Position numbers and translations under genes: made by a program. This document shows, one piece after another, positions 16,419 to 25,619 of a DNA stretch of 64,000 nucleotides. Each line of letters starts with the position of its first letter. Position 1 is the first letter of the stretch. The notes beneath the pieces are model-generated. The model saw only the letters and a program-made list of their open reading frames with translations. It had not been told where the DNA came from and ran no database searches. Origin of the DNA: CAVQEK01 sp964596645 (GTDB lineage: Bacteria; Bacteroidota; Bacteroidia; Cytophagales; Cyclobacteriaceae); NCBI GenBank assembly GCA_964596645.1, contig CAZQVB010000004.1, positions 62,001 through 126,000 on the forward strand. Reading direction: 5' to 3'.

Positions 16419-17876
16419 TTAGTGCCTGCTCCAAAAATAGGTGGTAAACAGAATAAGGACGGTAAACAGTTCCAGCCTGCCGAGCAGCATCAGGAAGCTC
16501 AGCACCCACTTGGCGGCGTCTGACAGGTTATAGAAATTATCTACCGGGCCTACAGCACCAAAGCCTGGGCCGATGTTGCCCAGGCAAGTGGCTACGGCGC
16601 CAATCGAAGTCATGAAATCACTGCCCAAGGCCGCTATGATCACAGCACCTATCACGAATACCATGAAATAGATGATCATGAAGGCCATCACATTGAAGGT
16701 GATCTCTGCGGCCACAGCCTTTTTATTCAGCCGCACCGGCAATACTGCCGCAGGGTGCATCTGCCGCTTCAGCTCCAATATGCTGTTCTTCAACAAGATG
16801 ACATGCCGCACAATCTTCACCCCGCCGGCAGTGGAGCCGGCTGAGGCACCTATAAACATAAACATGAAGAAAAACACCGAAAGCAAGGGCGACCACGTGG
16901 TGTAGTCGGCCGTGACGTAGCCGGTGGTGGTGATCACCGAGACCAGTTGAAAAAGGGCGTGGCGCATGGCCACCTCAAAGTCGGTACCCGTAATAAAATA
17001 CACCAGCAGCGTAATGATGACGGCAAAGACCAGTGTAAAACGCAGATAATAGCGAAACTCCTCATTGGACCATACCTTCTTCAGGTTGCCGTGCAGTGCA
17101 AAATAGGTAAGGGTGAAATTGGTGCCTGCCAAAAACATGAAAATGATGATGACATAGTGCAGAAACGGCGAAGTGTAATACGCAATGCTGGCCTGCTTGG
17201 TAGAAAAGCCACCGGTGGCCATGGTGGTGAGGGCATGGTTGATGGCATCGAAGAAGGTCATGCCGCCAAGCTTGAGCAGAATGGCCTCGAGCCCGGTAAG
17301 GCCCATGTATATCAGCCACAGGCGTTTTGCCGTATCGGTGATGCGCGGCTTCAGTTTATCGGGCGTCACGCCGGGCGATTCTGCTACAAAAAGCTGCATG
17401 CCACCGATGCCCAAAAGTGGCAGTATAGCCACTGTGAGCACGATAATGCCCATCCCGCCAATCCACTGGGTGAGACTGCGCCAGAAGAGTATACCTTCCG
17501 ACATGGCCTCAATATCATTTAAAATAGAAGCTCCCGTGGTGGTGAAGCCGGAGAGCGTCTCAAAAAAAGCATCGGTAAAGTTGGTGATTTCCCCGCTGAT
17601 GAGGTACGGCAGCGTACCAAACAGCGACATGCTGAGCCAGCCCAAAGTGACGATGAGGTAGCCGTCGCGCTTTTTGAGCTGATCGTTGCGCCGGCTCCTG
17701 TTGCCTATCCAGCAGAGAAAGCCGGTGAGGCCGGTGATGGTGGCGGCAATGAGCAAAGCGTACCATTTGCCATCGTTGTAGTACAGCGATATGGGCAGGC
17801 ACAGCAGCATAAAACCGGCATTGAGCATCCAGAGCAGCCCAAATATGGTGATGATGGCACGGAGATTAAATCTCAT
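16419..17876 (-). CDS. trkH: TrkH family potassium uptake protein
   Basis: The 485-residue integral membrane protein shows the four selectivity-filter loops of the Trk/Ktr/HKT superfamily: GFTTTGASIL near residue 110, TMATGGFSTK near 215, ITTTGYVTAD near 315 and CLGNIGPGFG near 430. About ten hydrophobic segments surround them. It forms the pore of a potassium uptake system. Its start overlaps the end of trkA by 4 nt (17873-17876), so the regulatory subunit is made from the same message. Length matches the family. Confidence 0.95.
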   Translation of the reverse strand: MRFNLRAIITIFGLLWMLNAGFMLLCLPISLYYNDGKWYALLIAATITGLTGFLCWIGNRSRRNDQLKKRDGYLIVTLGWLSMSLFGTLPYLISGEITNFTDAFFETLSGFTTTGASILNDIEAMSEGILFWRSLTQWIGGMGIIVLTVAILPLLGIGGMQLFVAESPGVTPDKLKPRITDTAKRLWLIYMGLTGLEAILLKLGGMTFFDAINHALTTMATGGFSTKQASIAYYTSPFLHYVIIIFMFLAGTNFTLTYFALHGNLKKVWSNEEFRYYLRFTLVFAVIITLLVYFITGTDFEVAMRHALFQLVSVITTTGYVTADYTTWSPLLSVFFFMFMFIGASAGSTAGGVKIVRHVILLKNSILELKRQMHPAAVLPVRLNKKAVAAEITFNVMAFMIIYFMVFVIGAVIIAALGSDFMTSIGAVATCLGNIGPGFGAVGPVDNFYNLSDAAKWVLSFLMLLGRLELFTVLILFTTYFWSRH

Positions 17877-19213
17877 TTAAAATATTGCTCTACTTCCCGG
17901 ATGGACTGCGGCAGGCTCAATACCACCACACGGTCTTTGGGCCGAAATTCGAAATCGCCAAAAGTGGTGTATCCCACGCCCTTGCGCACTACACCACCAA
18001 TGATGGCCGTCTTGGGAAAACTTAAATTTTTTATCTTTTTATCTACGATCTTGGCGCCTTCCTTCACTTCAAATTCCAATATCTCGGCATCTACACCGTG
18101 TATGCCTGCCAGCGATATTACTTCGCCCTGCCGTATGTAGCGCGATATGAAATTGGCGGCGATCAGCTTTTTGTTGATCATGGTATCGACCCCGATATTC
18201 TGCGAAAGATGTATGTAGTCCATATTTTCCACAAGGGCTATCGTTTTCGCTACGCCGGCATTCTTGGCCACCAGGCACGATATAATGTTTGTTTCCGAGT
18301 TGCTGGTTACGGCGATAAAAGCATCCATTTCCTCTATGCCTTCATCCTTTAGCAGTTCCACATCAGAGGCGTCGCCATTGATCACCAGGGTGTCTTTCAG
18401 CATATCGGCCAGGTCGAAGCAACGCTCTTTCTCCGACTCTATCAGCTTTATCTTATATTTCTTGCTCAGCCGCCGTGCCGCATGGTAGCCTACCTTCGTG
18501 CCTCCCAGTATCATCACATTTTTTACATCAATGCGCTCCTTATTGGATAGCTCCATCACCTTTTGCACGCCTTCCGGCTGGGCTATAAAGTAGGCGTGGT
18601 CGTTGGGTGCAAAGCGTGTGCTGCCATGCGGAATGATGGTCTCGTTGTTGCGCAGTATGGCCAGAGTGATGAAGTTGTTGTCGGGGTTGAGGTGTGAAGT
18701 TTCTTTTAATGTTTTACCTGCCAAAAAGCCGTTTTTCTCTATATGAATGCCCACCAAGGTGAGCATACCGTTGTCGAATTCGAACGTATCGGTGAGTGCG
18801 GCATCGCGCAGCAGGCGCTTGATCTCGCGGGCTGCCAGGCTTTCGGGCGATATGAGCTCGTCGATGCCCAGATCTTTCAAATTCATCGATTCTTTGTCGA
18901 TGAGAAACTCTGAATTGTCTATGCGTGCAATCGTCTTTTTGGCACCGAGTTTTTTGGCAATGATGCACGTGACCAGATTGGCCTCTTCTGACGAAGTAAC
19001 GGCTATAAACAAATCTGATTTGGAGACGTTGGCCTCAGCCAGTACACGATACGATGTGGAGTTGCCGCGTACCGTGCTTACATCGAGGTGTGAGGAGACA
19101 TAGTTCAGGCGATCTTGGGCCATATCAATGATCACCAGTTCCTGCCGCTCGTATGTGAGCAACTTGGCCAGGTGAAAACCTACCTCCCCCGCTCCTGCTA
19201 TAATGATCTTCAT
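17873..19213 (-). CDS. trkA: Trk system potassium transporter TrkA
   Basis: The 446-residue cytosolic protein has two tandem RCK units, each with a Rossmann TrkA-N domain (MKIIIAGAGEVGFHLAKLL at residue 1 and VMILGGTKVGYHAARRL near 232) followed by a TrkA-C domain. The first loop binds NAD(H); the second, GGTKVG, is less canonical, as in many TrkA proteins. It gates TrkH, encoded directly downstream with a 4-nt overlap. A TAnnTTTG element lies 33 nt upstream of the start. Confidence 0.95.
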   Translation of the reverse strand: MKIIIAGAGEVGFHLAKLLTYERQELVIIDMAQDRLNYVSSHLDVSTVRGNSTSYRVLAEANVSKSDLFIAVTSSEEANLVTCIIAKKLGAKKTIARIDNSEFLIDKESMNLKDLGIDELISPESLAAREIKRLLRDAALTDTFEFDNGMLTLVGIHIEKNGFLAGKTLKETSHLNPDNNFITLAILRNNETIIPHGSTRFAPNDHAYFIAQPEGVQKVMELSNKERIDVKNVMILGGTKVGYHAARRLSKKYKIKLIESEKERCFDLADMLKDTLVINGDASDVELLKDEGIEEMDAFIAVTSNSETNIISCLVAKNAGVAKTIALVENMDYIHLSQNIGVDTMINKKLIAANFISRYIRQGEVISLAGIHGVDAEILEFEVKEGAKIVDKKIKNLSFPKTAIIGGVVRKGVGYTTFGDFEFRPKDRVVVLSLPQSIREVEQYFK

Positions 19214-19246
19214 CGAAAAGATTCAATCAAAACCTGAAAAACCATA

Positions 19247-19254
19247 CAAATATA
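19247..19254 (-). promoter_or_regulatory. Bacteroidota -7 promoter element for trkA-trkH
   Basis: Minus strand reads TATATTTG, 33 nt upstream of the trkA start codon. A TTTG box at the expected 19-nt spacing is not obvious, so only the -7 half is supported. Confidence 0.42.
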
Positions 19255-19260
19255 TACCTG

Positions 19261-19287
19261 CATCCATCGCTTTCTAAGCAATGGATG
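19261..19287 (-). other. Hairpin between the regulatory-domain protein gene and trkA
   Basis: CATCCATCGCTT (19261-19272) and AAGCAATGGATG (19276-19287) pair at 11 of 12 positions around a 3-nt loop. It lies downstream of the minus-strand gene ending at 19332 and just upstream of the trkA promoter element. No T-run follows, so terminator function is uncertain. Confidence 0.45.
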
Positions 19288-19331
19288 AATAAAATAATAT
19301 GCTGCACATGAAGGCTTTAATGCGTGTTTGC

Positions 19332-20558
19332 TCATTCTTTCAGGGGTTGCTCCAACAAGGTACGGTTGTAGTCGATCCAAAACTGCGGGTCGTTGGATGC
19401 CTGCTGTACGTATAGCGGCTGTCGTGTATCCAGCGGAGTGGCGTTGCCCACAGGCGGCTCCTGATTGGTGAAAATGTCGGTCACAAAAAATTCGCGATAT
19501 ATGGCCAGGTCAGCTATTTCCTTTTGGGTCATCAGCTTAAAGTAGTTCATATAAGAAATGTATTTCAGGTACATTTTACCTTCGTGCTCTCTGTACTCCA
19601 CGTTGAGCTCATACCATTTTTTCGTCTCCAGCCGCTTGGTCACGAAGTATGCGTAGCTGAATTTGACTATGGCAAAGTTGTCGGTCCTCACGTACATCTT
19701 TCCTTCTATGGCTACATGTGTAAAGCGAAAATTTTTGCTCGGCGCTATGTTGATCACGCATACCTCCTTGTCGTCCAGGTAGGTGTAGTATTCTATTTGG
19801 AAGTCGTAGTTGCGTTCGGCGAAGGTTTCGAAAGTGCCAATAAAGGGCACGCTTTCGCTGTAGTTGCGAATGGGATTGTTGTGCACCATGTTCATAAACT
19901 CGTTGCCATTCATGGTGGGCAATATACCATGTATGAGTAGTTTGGTGGTATCGTCTTCGAAGTCCAGCACATACTCCTCAAAAGCGGGCGCATAGGCGTC
20001 GTTGTAGCGCATTTGCAGAATTTCCAAGTTAGTCTTTTCGGCGTCGTTGCGGTAGCCGGGATCCTTCACGTACATGGCACCTTCCAGGAAGCCGGCGTAT
20101 GCATTGTTTTTCTTGAGATAATCGCGGTAGTAGCCTTCCAGCGCAAAGGGTTTTTTGGGATAATTTTTCGGTATGCGCCGTATGGCTTTTTCTATCACGC
20201 GCCGCGCCGTTATCTTTTCATCTTTGATCAGTACATCCCCCAACATAAGCGTTTGTGGCACCAGGGCTAAGTTCAACTCTTTAGCACCAGCCAGCTCAGC
20301 TATGCTTTTGCGATACGTCTCGTAGCCGATGGCCGTGGCGCAGATGGAATCTGCGGCAAGATATGACGGGATGTTGAGCATGTAGTCGCCGCTTTCATTG
20401 GCCACGGCGCCTATACTTTTGTTGCAGATGCCCACGTGGGCAAAGCTTACCGGCTCACCGGTTTGTTCATGCAATACTTTACCCTTCAGGGATATTACCT
20501 GTGCCCGTGCCGGCATACACAGCATCATAAAAGCCAAAAGAATAATTATATTTTTCAT
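19332..20558 (-). CDS. Exported carboxypeptidase-like regulatory domain protein
   Basis: The 408-residue protein has a signal peptide (MKNIIILLAFMMLCMPARAQ). A carboxypeptidase-regulatory-like beta-sandwich follows (about residues 22-105: ISLKGKVLHEQTGEPVSFAHVG, then AVANESGDYMLNIP), then a ~290-residue region typical of Bacteroidota surface proteins with this N-terminal domain (ARRVIEKAIRRIPKNYPKKPFALEGYYRDY). No catalytic motif is recognised and there is no TonB-dependent barrel. The location is probably periplasm or outer membrane. Function is unknown; many relatives sit near envelope genes. Confidence 0.8.
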   Translation of the reverse strand: MKNIIILLAFMMLCMPARAQVISLKGKVLHEQTGEPVSFAHVGICNKSIGAVANESGDYMLNIPSYLAADSICATAIGYETYRKSIAELAGAKELNLALVPQTLMLGDVLIKDEKITARRVIEKAIRRIPKNYPKKPFALEGYYRDYLKKNNAYAGFLEGAMYVKDPGYRNDAEKTNLEILQMRYNDAYAPAFEEYVLDFEDDTTKLLIHGILPTMNGNEFMNMVHNNPIRNYSESVPFIGTFETFAERNYDFQIEYYTYLDDKEVCVINIAPSKNFRFTHVAIEGKMYVRTDNFAIVKFSYAYFVTKRLETKKWYELNVEYREHEGKMYLKYISYMNYFKLMTQKEIADLAIYREFFVTDIFTNQEPPVGNATPLDTRQPLYVQQASNDPQFWIDYNRTLLEQPLKE

Positions 20559-20747
20559 TGTTTATTCAGGTTATCTGGCGGCATCATGGTGTAGACAATG
20601 GCTTTACTTACTCTATGTGCGGAAGCTTGTGAAGGTGATGGCCGTGCCTTGCGCGCAGATGCTTTCATTGGGCTGGCCTACACTTCAGAATAGCCACAAA
20701 CCTAATTATATTTCGCCCAAATCGGATTTCATCATTTCAAATTTGCA

Positions 20748-22658
20748 TTGGAAGATTCCCAGGTAAACGAAATTTTATCCAAATATTGGGGCTACAGCCA
20801 ATTCCGGCCTCTGCAAAAAGAAATCATCGATTCGGTGATGCAGGGCCGGGACACGCTGGCTGTACTGCCCACCGGCGGCGGCAAGTCGTTGTGTTTTCAG
20901 ATACCCACGCTGGCCCGCCCTGGTATTTGTATCGTGATCACACCGCTGATCTCCCTGATGAAAGACCAGGTGGACCACCTGCGCCGCAAAGGCATAAAGG
21001 CTGCCGGCATATACTCAGGCCTCACCCGGCGCGAGATCGATATTGTGCTCGACAATTGTGCCTATGGCGATTATAAGTTTTTATACGTGTCGCCCGAAAG
21101 GCTGAAAACTGAAATTTTTGTAGAGCGCATACAAAAGATGCAGGTGAGCCTCATCGCCGTTGATGAAGCGCACTGTATATCGCAGTGGGGCTACGATTTT
21201 CGTCCTACCTATCTGGAGATCAGAGATTTCAGGGCACTGCTGCCGCAGGTGAGCGTGGTGGCGCTTACTGCCTCGGCCACCCCGGCTGTGTCAAAGGACA
21301 TTCAAGAGAAGCTGGCCTTTGACGATGGGCTTTTGTTTCAAGCGAGTTTTGCCCGTAAAAATCTCTCTTTTGTCGTGCGCAAAGTAGAGGATAAAGACCG
21401 CAAGCTGCTCGGTATGCTCAGCAAAGTAGCAGGCACTGCCATAGTGTATGTGTATAGCCGCAAACGTACGCAAGACCTCAGCCGCATGCTTGTGCAACAC
21501 GGCGTATCGGCCGACTATTACCACGCCGGGCTGAGCAATGAAAAACGTTCAAAGAAACAGGACAACTGGCAACGCGGGCATACGCGCGTGATGGTGGCTA
21601 CCAACGCCTTTGGCATGGGCATAGATAAAAGTGATGTTCGCCTGGTGATACATTATGACATGCCAGACAATGTGGAGTCGTACTATCAGGAGGCGGGTCG
21701 CGCAGGCCGTGATGGCCGTCGGGCCTATGCTGCCATGCTCTATCACCCGGGCGATGCGGAGCGGCTCAAAAAATCGCTGGAAGTGGCCTTCCCTACCACA
21801 GACCTGCTCCGCAAGGTATACCAGGCCGTGGCCAACTACTATAAACTCGCCGTCGGCAGCAACCGCCTCAGCAGCTTCGATTTTGACCTTCAGGCCTTGT
21901 GCGAAACCTATAAACTGAAATCCCATGAAACATATCACACTCTGAAAAAGCTACAGGAAGAGGGATTGATCGATCTGAACGAAAGCTTCTTTAATCCATC
22001 AAAAGTGCACATCGCCTTGCCCAAGGATAAGCTTTACGAATACCAGATCGCCAATCCAAAAGCTGATGTGCTCATCAAAGCACTGCTCAGGCTGTATGGC
22101 GGTGAGTTGTTCACTAATTACCTGCCCATAGCCGAGCGGGACATTGCCCGGCTTACCAACACCACAGCATTGGCCGTAACCAGGCTGCTGGAGCAACTCG
22201 ATGAACTAGGGGTGCTTTACTTTCAAAAAATTAAAGACAAGCCACAGCTCACCTTCATCACCGCACGCTACGATGCGAATAAGCTGCCCCTGGACGTGGC
22301 CCGCATGCGCGCCCGCAAAAATATACGCGAACACATGCTGCAGTCTATGCTGGACTACGCAGAGCTACAAGAGGGCTGCCGTACCATGGCTATTCTGCAC
22401 TATTTCGGGGAAGAAAACGCCAATTTCTGTGGCCAATGCGACCTGTGCATAGCACGCAAAAAGAAATTGAGAAAGGTCGATGTACACGCCTGCCGCAGCG
22501 CCATCATGAAGGCATTGGGCAACGGCTCCCTGGACTTTGATGCACTATCTGCACAAATAACGAATGTGCAACCCGACGACCTGAAAAGTATTCTTCGCCT
22601 AATGCTGGACGCCGGCGACCTGGCCTATGACGACCTGGGTAAGATTGTAGCTCGGTAA
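20748..22658 (+). CDS. recQ: RecQ family ATP-dependent DNA helicase
   Basis: The 636-residue protein is read from a TTG start. Helicase motifs are clear: Q/0 motif YGYSQFRPLQKEII-like near residue 14, Walker A PTGGGKS (Lys46), VDEAHCISQWG near 136, ALTASAT near 168, ATNAFGMGIDKSDV near 285, and QEAGRAGRDGR near 312. A winged-helix RQC region follows, with Cys-rich zinc ligands (ENANFCGQCDLC) near 560. A complete HRDC domain is not evident, as in the shorter RecQ paralogue of many Bacteroidota. It unwinds 3'-tailed DNA in recombination and fork repair. Confidence 0.94.
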   Translation: MEDSQVNEILSKYWGYSQFRPLQKEIIDSVMQGRDTLAVLPTGGGKSLCFQIPTLARPGICIVITPLISLMKDQVDHLRRKGIKAAGIYSGLTRREIDIVLDNCAYGDYKFLYVSPERLKTEIFVERIQKMQVSLIAVDEAHCISQWGYDFRPTYLEIRDFRALLPQVSVVALTASATPAVSKDIQEKLAFDDGLLFQASFARKNLSFVVRKVEDKDRKLLGMLSKVAGTAIVYVYSRKRTQDLSRMLVQHGVSADYYHAGLSNEKRSKKQDNWQRGHTRVMVATNAFGMGIDKSDVRLVIHYDMPDNVESYYQEAGRAGRDGRRAYAAMLYHPGDAERLKKSLEVAFPTTDLLRKVYQAVANYYKLAVGSNRLSSFDFDLQALCETYKLKSHETYHTLKKLQEEGLIDLNESFFNPSKVHIALPKDKLYEYQIANPKADVLIKALLRLYGGELFTNYLPIAERDIARLTNTTALAVTRLLEQLDELGVLYFQKIKDKPQLTFITARYDANKLPLDVARMRARKNIREHMLQSMLDYAELQEGCRTMAILHYFGEENANFCGQCDLCIARKKKLRKVDVHACRSAIMKALGNGSLDFDALSAQITNVQPDDLKSILRLMLDAGDLAYDDLGKIVAR

Positions 22659-22967
22659 AAATATTGTGGAAGCACCTGCCCATACCACGCCGCCCGAAAT
22701 ACCGAAGCCCCATAAAAACAGAAGCAAAATTACATTGTGAAGAAGATTTGAAAGCTGTGCAATTCGATTTGTACCGGCACCGTTATGATGGTCGGCTGGT
22801 ATGGAATGAATCCTAAATAAATAATTGAGTTATAGTCTTTTCAGAAAAAATATTCAGAATTCAGCTTTTAACTTACCTTAAGCATTTTACCATCAGCCAC
22901 ATACCCATACAGCGCCGAAGTATTTATTTAATATATTTGAATTTCTAGACTGAGAAAATAAAGGAAA
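22659..22967. other. Intergenic stretch upstream of the serine hydrolase gene
   Basis: No gene is seen. The last third is AT-rich and holds a likely -7 promoter element (22932-22939). No terminator was recognised after recQ. Confidence 0.5.
22932..22939 (+). promoter_or_regulatory. Bacteroidota -7 promoter element for the serine hydrolase gene
   Basis: TATATTTG fits TAnnTTTG exactly, 28 nt upstream of the TTG start at 22968. No TTTG box is seen at about 19 nt upstream, so confidence is limited. Confidence 0.38.
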
Positions 22968-24242
22968 TTGGGTTTGAAGAATATCAAGTTTTTGATTGCA
23001 GGCATGTCCATTGCCGCACTACTGGTGTTTGTTTCATTGAGCGGAAAAGAAGTTGATACTTCCGTAAGCGCCATAGGCACCACAGAAAATCCCCGCCTGG
23101 GCCATGTAATTGACCAATACGCTGCCATAATAGAAGAGGCGATAGCCGCACAAAAAGTACCCGGTGCGGCCGTCACCATTGTACGCGACACCGCGGTGAT
23201 TTTCAGCAAAGGCTTCGGCGTGAAGAAATATGGCGGACAAGATTCTATAGATGCACATACCGTTTTCAAACTGGGCTCAGTGTCTAAAGGCTTCGCCGCT
23301 TTGCTTGCAGGCATCCACGTGCAAGACGGCTACATCGGCTGGCAAGACCCTGTAGTGAAATATGTGCCCGGCTTTAAATTGAAAAGTGATCAACAGACAC
23401 AAAATCTGCTGGTGAGCAACGTGCTGTCGCACACCACAGGCCTGCCGATGCATGCCTATACCAACCTGATAGAAGAAGGCATGGAGCACAGCGCCCTGAT
23501 CAACCAGCTTCGCGATGTTGATGTGATTGGTTCGGCCGGCCAGGTATATGCCTATCAAAATGTTGCCTACTCTCTGATCGAAGACGTGCTTGGCAATGCC
23601 ACCGGGCAGAAATTTGAAGCGCTGCTGAGCAATAAAATTTTTAAGCCGCTGCACATGAGCGATGCTTCTGCGAGCTATGAAGATTTTGTAAGAAACAGCA
23701 ACATAGCCCAGCCACATATGCCCTACGGCAAGCGATGGAAAAGCATACGTGTATCCAAGACCTATTACAATTCGCTGGCTGCCGGTGGGGTCAATGCCAG
23801 CATCAGTGACATGGGGCAATGGCTGCTGGCCCTGCTCGGAAGGTATCCTGAAGTAGTGTCGCAGGCCACACTTGAGCAACTATATCAGCCGCAGGTGATC
23901 ACACCCATCCGCAACAAATACAACCGCAACTGGAAGAAGCTGAACAACCTGCATTACGGCCTTGGTTGGAGAATTTTTGAATACGGCGACCTGAAGGTGG
24001 TTTATCATGGAGGATACGTGAATGGCTACCGCAGTGAGATCGCCATTATACCAGAGCAAAAGATCGGCATCTGCGTGCTCACCAACGCGCTCAATTCTTT
24101 TGCCGGCACCAGCATACCCCGTTTTCTTGAACTGTACGAAGAGCAGGCTGAATATATTCAGGAGTGGGATGACTTCTACAACCTGATAGCGATGAAGCCC
24201 ATCGGTTCTCAGCTATACGCAGGCCGGGATATTGATAATTGA
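22968..24242 (+). CDS. Serine hydrolase, class C beta-lactamase/DD-peptidase family
   Basis: The protein has 424 residues from a TTG start (a second TTG two codons on is possible). A signal anchor (FLIAGMSIAALLVFVSLSG) leads into a beta-lactamase/transpeptidase-like domain. Nucleophile motif SxxK is GSVSKGF (Ser104, Lys107). The YxN-type motif is AYQNVAYSLIED near residue 196, and the KTG box is replaced by HGG in VVYHGGYVNGYRS near 345, as is common in the esterase/peptidase branch. It is likely periplasmic and may trim peptidoglycan peptides or act as an esterase; a drug-resistance role is not implied. Confidence 0.9.
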   Translation: MGLKNIKFLIAGMSIAALLVFVSLSGKEVDTSVSAIGTTENPRLGHVIDQYAAIIEEAIAAQKVPGAAVTIVRDTAVIFSKGFGVKKYGGQDSIDAHTVFKLGSVSKGFAALLAGIHVQDGYIGWQDPVVKYVPGFKLKSDQQTQNLLVSNVLSHTTGLPMHAYTNLIEEGMEHSALINQLRDVDVIGSAGQVYAYQNVAYSLIEDVLGNATGQKFEALLSNKIFKPLHMSDASASYEDFVRNSNIAQPHMPYGKRWKSIRVSKTYYNSLAAGGVNASISDMGQWLLALLGRYPEVVSQATLEQLYQPQVITPIRNKYNRNWKKLNNLHYGLGWRIFEYGDLKVVYHGGYVNGYRSEIAIIPEQKIGICVLTNALNSFAGTSIPRFLELYEEQAEYIQEWDDFYNLIAMKPIGSQLYAGRDIDN

Positions 24243-24351
24243 ATTCCGACGAAGAACTAACTGAACTTTGATTTCTTCATTTTTATCTTGAATCCTTTCA
24301 TCGGGAAAATCAAGTGAATCGTGGTTTGTCGTTTATACTGTTTCCACTCGC

Positions 24352-25494
24352 TCATATTCTGAAGAGGTTGAGGTACTGATCAAATATGAAGACCCGGTTG
24401 CGGCTTTGGCCTGTGGTTTCTTTGAGTATGCCCGCATGCACAAAATCGGTAATGAGATCGTTGGCCGATTTATAGCTTACATCCAAGAGCTTCCGGGCCT
24501 GCATTACGTGAATAACCGGGTTTTTGAGCAGAGATTGCAAAAGTATGTTGGCGTTGCCGGCTTTTTTGCCAAACTGCTGCGGCAAGGCGCTTTCCAGTTT
24601 CGTTTTAAGTTCGAGTATGGCCGAGAGGGTTTGGGTGGCGTTTTCGGCCGTTTCGGCTATTCCAGCCAAAAAGTATTTTAGCCACTGCTTCATATCGTTT
24701 TTTGTGCGCACAAAGGTGAGGTTGTCGTAATAGAGACTTTTGTTTTTTTCGAAGAAGGCAGATAGGTAGAGCAAAGGTTTTTGCAGTATTTTCTGATCTA
24801 CCAGATACAGGGTAATTAATAATCTTCCTATTCGTCCATTACCGTCCAAAAACGGGTGAATGGTTTCGAATTGATAATGTGCAATACCGATTTTGATCAA
24901 TGCTGGAACGTTGATTTCATCATTGTGCAAAAAGCGCTCAAGGTCGCCCATCAGCTCGGCCACAAAATCCTGGTTGGGAGGTATAAAAACAGCATCTAAG
25001 AGGGTGTTCCCTCCAATCCAGTTTTGGCTGGTGCGGAATTCGCCCGGTTGCTTATGCTCGCCTCTTACGCTGTTCATCAGCGTTTGGTGGGTTTGTCTGA
25101 TGAGCCGGGAAGAAACGGGCAGTTTCTCTAATTCTTCAATTGCCCGGTTGAGTGCAGCGATATAATTCTTTACTTCCCGCCAGTCGTTTTTACGTTCGGG
25201 CGAAATTTCGTCCTCGTCCATCAACGCCTCGTCCATTTGGGTTTGGGTGCCTTCTATGCGGCTGGAAACCACGGCCTCTTTGGTGACATGCAGTTGGATA
25301 AACAAATCGATATTGGGTACCAGGCGGGCGTAGGAGTTGAGTTCACCAAGTTTTATGGCTGCTTTTTCAAGCAATAGATTTATTGTTTGATCTTCCCAAA
25401 CCCAATAATCATTTACTCTTTCAGGCAAAAAATAAGAATAGCCCGTTGGGTGTTTAGTTTGTCTTCCTGACTGAAAATTATCCAGATTTATCAT
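24352..25494 (-). CDS. Fic family protein (class II, self-inhibited AMPylase)
   Basis: The 380-residue protein has a Fic_N domain, the complete Fic active-site motif HPFLDGNGRIGR (catalytic His213), and a C-terminal winged-helix-like segment (ARKLLDVSYKSANDLITDFV). The inhibitory motif (S/T)xxxE(G/N) is present as SSRIEG with Glu81, N-terminal to the Fic core, which classes it as self-inhibited. It would transfer AMP from ATP to a hydroxyl side chain of an unknown target. It is monocistronic, with neither antitoxin partner nor secretion signal nearby, so housekeeping regulation or self-modification is more likely than a secreted effector. Confidence 0.93.
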   Translation of the reverse strand: MINLDNFQSGRQTKHPTGYSYFLPERVNDYWVWEDQTINLLLEKAAIKLGELNSYARLVPNIDLFIQLHVTKEAVVSSRIEGTQTQMDEALMDEDEISPERKNDWREVKNYIAALNRAIEELEKLPVSSRLIRQTHQTLMNSVRGEHKQPGEFRTSQNWIGGNTLLDAVFIPPNQDFVAELMGDLERFLHNDEINVPALIKIGIAHYQFETIHPFLDGNGRIGRLLITLYLVDQKILQKPLLYLSAFFEKNKSLYYDNLTFVRTKNDMKQWLKYFLAGIAETAENATQTLSAILELKTKLESALPQQFGKKAGNANILLQSLLKNPVIHVMQARKLLDVSYKSANDLITDFVHAGILKETTGQSRNRVFIFDQYLNLFRI

Positions 25495-25619
25495 ACTGAT
25501 TGTTCTTTACCAAAGTAACATATGGCGTATCATATTTTACTTTAAGGTGCTTAAACTAAAATAAAGATCATTGTATTTTAATTTCTTCAGTTTAATACAT
25601 ATGAACCCAATCCCTCCTA

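Noticed and set aside
22968..24242. Antibiotic-resistance beta-lactamase
   Set aside because: The KTG box is HGG and the sequence is nearer to the esterase/DD-peptidase branch; resistance cannot be inferred.
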